Shown: piece by piece, positions 62,577-64,000 of the stretch
Layout of the letters: each line of letters starts with the position of its first letter
Numbering within the stretch: the stretch's first letter is position 1
NCBI GenBank assembly: GCA_002500745.1
Contig: DLST01000021.1
Location: 7,311 to 71,310, forward strand
DNA: 64,000 nucleotides
Source of the DNA: Sphingobacterium sp. UBA7855
Lineage (GTDB): Bacteria > Bacteroidota > Bacteroidia > Sphingobacteriales > Sphingobacteriaceae
Reading direction: 5' to 3'
The notes under the pieces: generated by a model
Database searches by the model: none
What the model was told of the DNA's origin: nothing
Seen by the model: only the letters and a program-made list of their open reading frames with translations
Position numbers and translations under genes: made by a program

Positions 62577-63443
62577 ATGATCTTAGTTGTTGATAGCGGC
62601 TCTTCAAAGTCGGATTGGAAGTTGGAATTGCCAGATAGTGCGCCTATCTCATTCAGTACAAATGGACTTAATCCTTTTTTTGTCAATGAAAAGGAAATTA
62701 CACGTGTTATTAAGGAAATACCCGAAATTATTCCATATGCTGATGAAGTTACAGAATTGTATTTCTTTGGTGCGGGATGCATCACCCCTGATCGTAGGGA
62801 AATGGTATCTAATGCATTGACCCCCTTATTTGAAAATGCCTATATTTCGGTTGAAAATGATCTTTTTGGAAGTGCTTTAGCGACATGCGGTAATAAAAAA
62901 GGTTATGTAGCAACCTTAGGAACAGGGTCGGATCTCAGTTTCTTTGATGGAGAAGAGTTGATGCCTTCACACAATGGAAATGGCTATGTATTAGGTGATG
63001 AAGGTTCTGGAGCTTACTTCGGGAAAAATTTAGTCAGACTTTTTCTATATGGACGTATGCCCAGGGATCTGAATGAGAAATTTGCGAACAAGTATAGAAT
63101 CAATAAAGAGATTGTCATCAAAAATGTGTATCAAAAGGAGCGCCCAAATGCATTCCTAGCATCTTTTGCACCCTTCATGTCAGATAATATTACGCATCCC
63201 TTTATTATTGATTTAGTTAAGAGCGGATTTGAAGAATTTGTTCAGGCATCAATTTTGACCTATCCAGATTATAATAAATATGACTGTCACTTTGTGGGTT
63301 CTATTGCATATAGTTTTGATCTAATTTTACGGGAAGTCTGTGATACACATCAGATCAAGGTAGGCACCATTTTAAAATCGCCTATTAACGAGCTGTTCGA
63401 CGCAGTATTGGAAAGAGAGAGTAATTCATTGTTAAGTCTTTAA
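62577..63443 (+). CDS. BadF/BcrA-type ATPase family kinase, N-acetylglucosamine kinase candidate
   Basis: Cytoplasmic kinase of the ASKHA fold, 288 residues. The phosphate-1 loop is VVDSGSSKSDWKL at the N-terminus, phosphate-2 is ATLGTGSDLSFF near 118, and the adenosine motif is seen in VGSIAYSFDLIL near 240. GYVLGDEGSGAYFGKNLVRL matches bacterial and human-type GlcNAc kinases. It probably phosphorylates GlcNAc (or MurNAc) released in cell-wall turnover. First of two genes with the glutathione peroxidase. The exact substrate is inferred. Confidence 0.85.
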   Translation: MILVVDSGSSKSDWKLELPDSAPISFSTNGLNPFFVNEKEITRVIKEIPEIIPYADEVTELYFFGAGCITPDRREMVSNALTPLFENAYISVENDLFGSALATCGNKKGYVATLGTGSDLSFFDGEELMPSHNGNGYVLGDEGSGAYFGKNLVRLFLYGRMPRDLNEKFANKYRINKEIVIKNVYQKERPNAFLASFAPFMSDNITHPFIIDLVKSGFEEFVQASILTYPDYNKYDCHFVGSIAYSFDLILREVCDTHQIKVGTILKSPINELFDAVLERESNSLLSL

Positions 63444-63454
63444 AATAATTAAAT

Positions 63455-63973
63455 ATGATTATCGCTACTATTATGGTGTATATGTCAATGTTATTTGGCA
63501 ATCCCAATTTTTATGATTTTAAGTTTACATCGCTTGACGGTAAAGAAGTCAAAATGTCTGATTTCAAAGGTAAAAAAATATTGATTGTGAATACCGCATC
63601 TAAATGTGGTTTTACAAAACAGTACAAAGACCTCCAAGAATTGCACAAAACTTTTGGAGATAAGCTGGTCATTATAGGGTTCCCAGCAAATAATTTCGGA
63701 CAACAAGAGCCAGGTTCAAATGCGCAAATTCAAGAGTTTTGTGAACAAAATTATGGTGTTGATTTTCTAATGGCAGAGAAAGTGGATGTTAAGGGTGATC
63801 AAATGGCTCCATTATTTAAGTATCTAACCGCACAGGATAATCCCGATTTTAAGGGGGAGATTAAGTGGAATTTTGAAAAATTCCTGATTGATGAGCATGG
63901 TAAGCTTGTACACCGTTTCCGTTCAGCGACCAATCCACTCGATCCAGCAATTGTAAATTGGGTTAAAAACTAA
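63455..63973 (+). CDS. Glutathione peroxidase-like thiol peroxidase
   Basis: Peroxide-reducing enzyme of the GPx family, 172 residues. The peroxidatic Cys is in NTASKCGFTKQY, the Gln in ANNFGQQEPGSN and the Trp/Asn in KWNFEKFLID, so the catalytic set is complete. The Cys in IQEFCEQNYG is placed as in CysGPx enzymes that use thioredoxin rather than glutathione. The first 15 residues (MIIATIMVYMSMLFG) are hydrophobic and unusual; a start at M8 or M11 is also possible. Follows the kinase gene by 12 nt. Confidence 0.93.
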   Translation: MIIATIMVYMSMLFGNPNFYDFKFTSLDGKEVKMSDFKGKKILIVNTASKCGFTKQYKDLQELHKTFGDKLVIIGFPANNFGQQEPGSNAQIQEFCEQNYGVDFLMAEKVDVKGDQMAPLFKYLTAQDNPDFKGEIKWNFEKFLIDEHGKLVHRFRSATNPLDPAIVNWVKN

Positions 63974-64000
63974 AAGTGATAAAATGAGCGAATAAAAAGA

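Overview
The window is a stretch of ordinary chromosome from a member of the Bacteroidota. It is most likely from the Sphingobacteriales, close to Sphingobacterium or Pedobacter. The evidence is a SusC/SusD pair, the bifunctional MurF-alanine racemase, a DnaE with an N-terminal proofreading exonuclease, futalosine-pathway menaquinone synthesis (MqnC), low G+C content, and promoters of the Bacteroidota type (TTTG or TTG, 19-21 nt, TAnnTTTG). There is no rRNA, insertion sequence, integrase, phage gene or CRISPR array. The genus is an inference; the phylum is well supported.

Layout. 1-2200: scpB and mqnC. 2200-7300: a TonB-dependent nutrient uptake pair (susC, susD) closed by a strong terminator. 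7370-11660: a PBP4-type D,D-carboxypeptidase, a UMF1-type MFS transporter, a LutA-like Fe-S protein and a Tat-exported TIM-barrel protein. 11900-15146: two tandem POT-family peptide transporters, ending at a 58-bp perfect palindrome. 15239-20082: a CNNM/CorC membrane protein, then a predicted amino-sugar locus (GH109-type Gfo/Idh/MocA enzyme, N-acetylhexosamine 1-kinase homologue, CBM9-like protein) with two LacI-type operators in its divergent promoter. 20546-25440: rpmE2, a GlmU-like left-handed beta-helix protein, tpiA, prmA, an Mpl-like Mur ligase and a small XRE regulator. 25577-28891: two more POT transporters. 28950-33853: acyl-ACP desaturase, sufS-sufE, tRNA-Lys and accA. 34014-37804: a GH144-like secreted enzyme, an OmpA lipoprotein, tRNA-Leu, tRNA-Gly and recX. 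37883-48668: murF-alr, DUF502, pirin, a degenerate LytS-type protein, a Cof-type HAD phosphatase, dnaE and trxA. 48669-51361: a T-rich gene-free zone with an orphan terminator, then rplI-rpsR-rpsF and dapA. 51398-57893: ligA, a GT2 glycosyltransferase, an LpxL-like acyltransferase, WbqC, an outer-membrane protein and a YihY/BrkB protein. 57929-63973: acyl-CoA ligase, a small beta-barrel protein, an M61 peptidase, a BadF/BcrA-type GlcNAc kinase and a glutathione peroxidase.

Themes. Cell-envelope and peptidoglycan metabolism recurs: D,D-carboxypeptidase, MurF-Alr, Mpl-like ligase, DapA, amino-sugar kinases, LpxL-like acyltransferase and GT2. Peptide uptake is unusually prominent, with four POT transporters in two tandem pairs. 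I found no convincing new multi-gene defence or mobile system. The most interesting leads are the LacI-operator amino-sugar locus, the degenerate histidine-kinase-like protein at 42062, an orphan promoter-terminator unit near 49,1 kb that may be a small RNA, the exact palindrome at 15163, a decayed gene near 32 kb, and start codons placed directly after -7 boxes.
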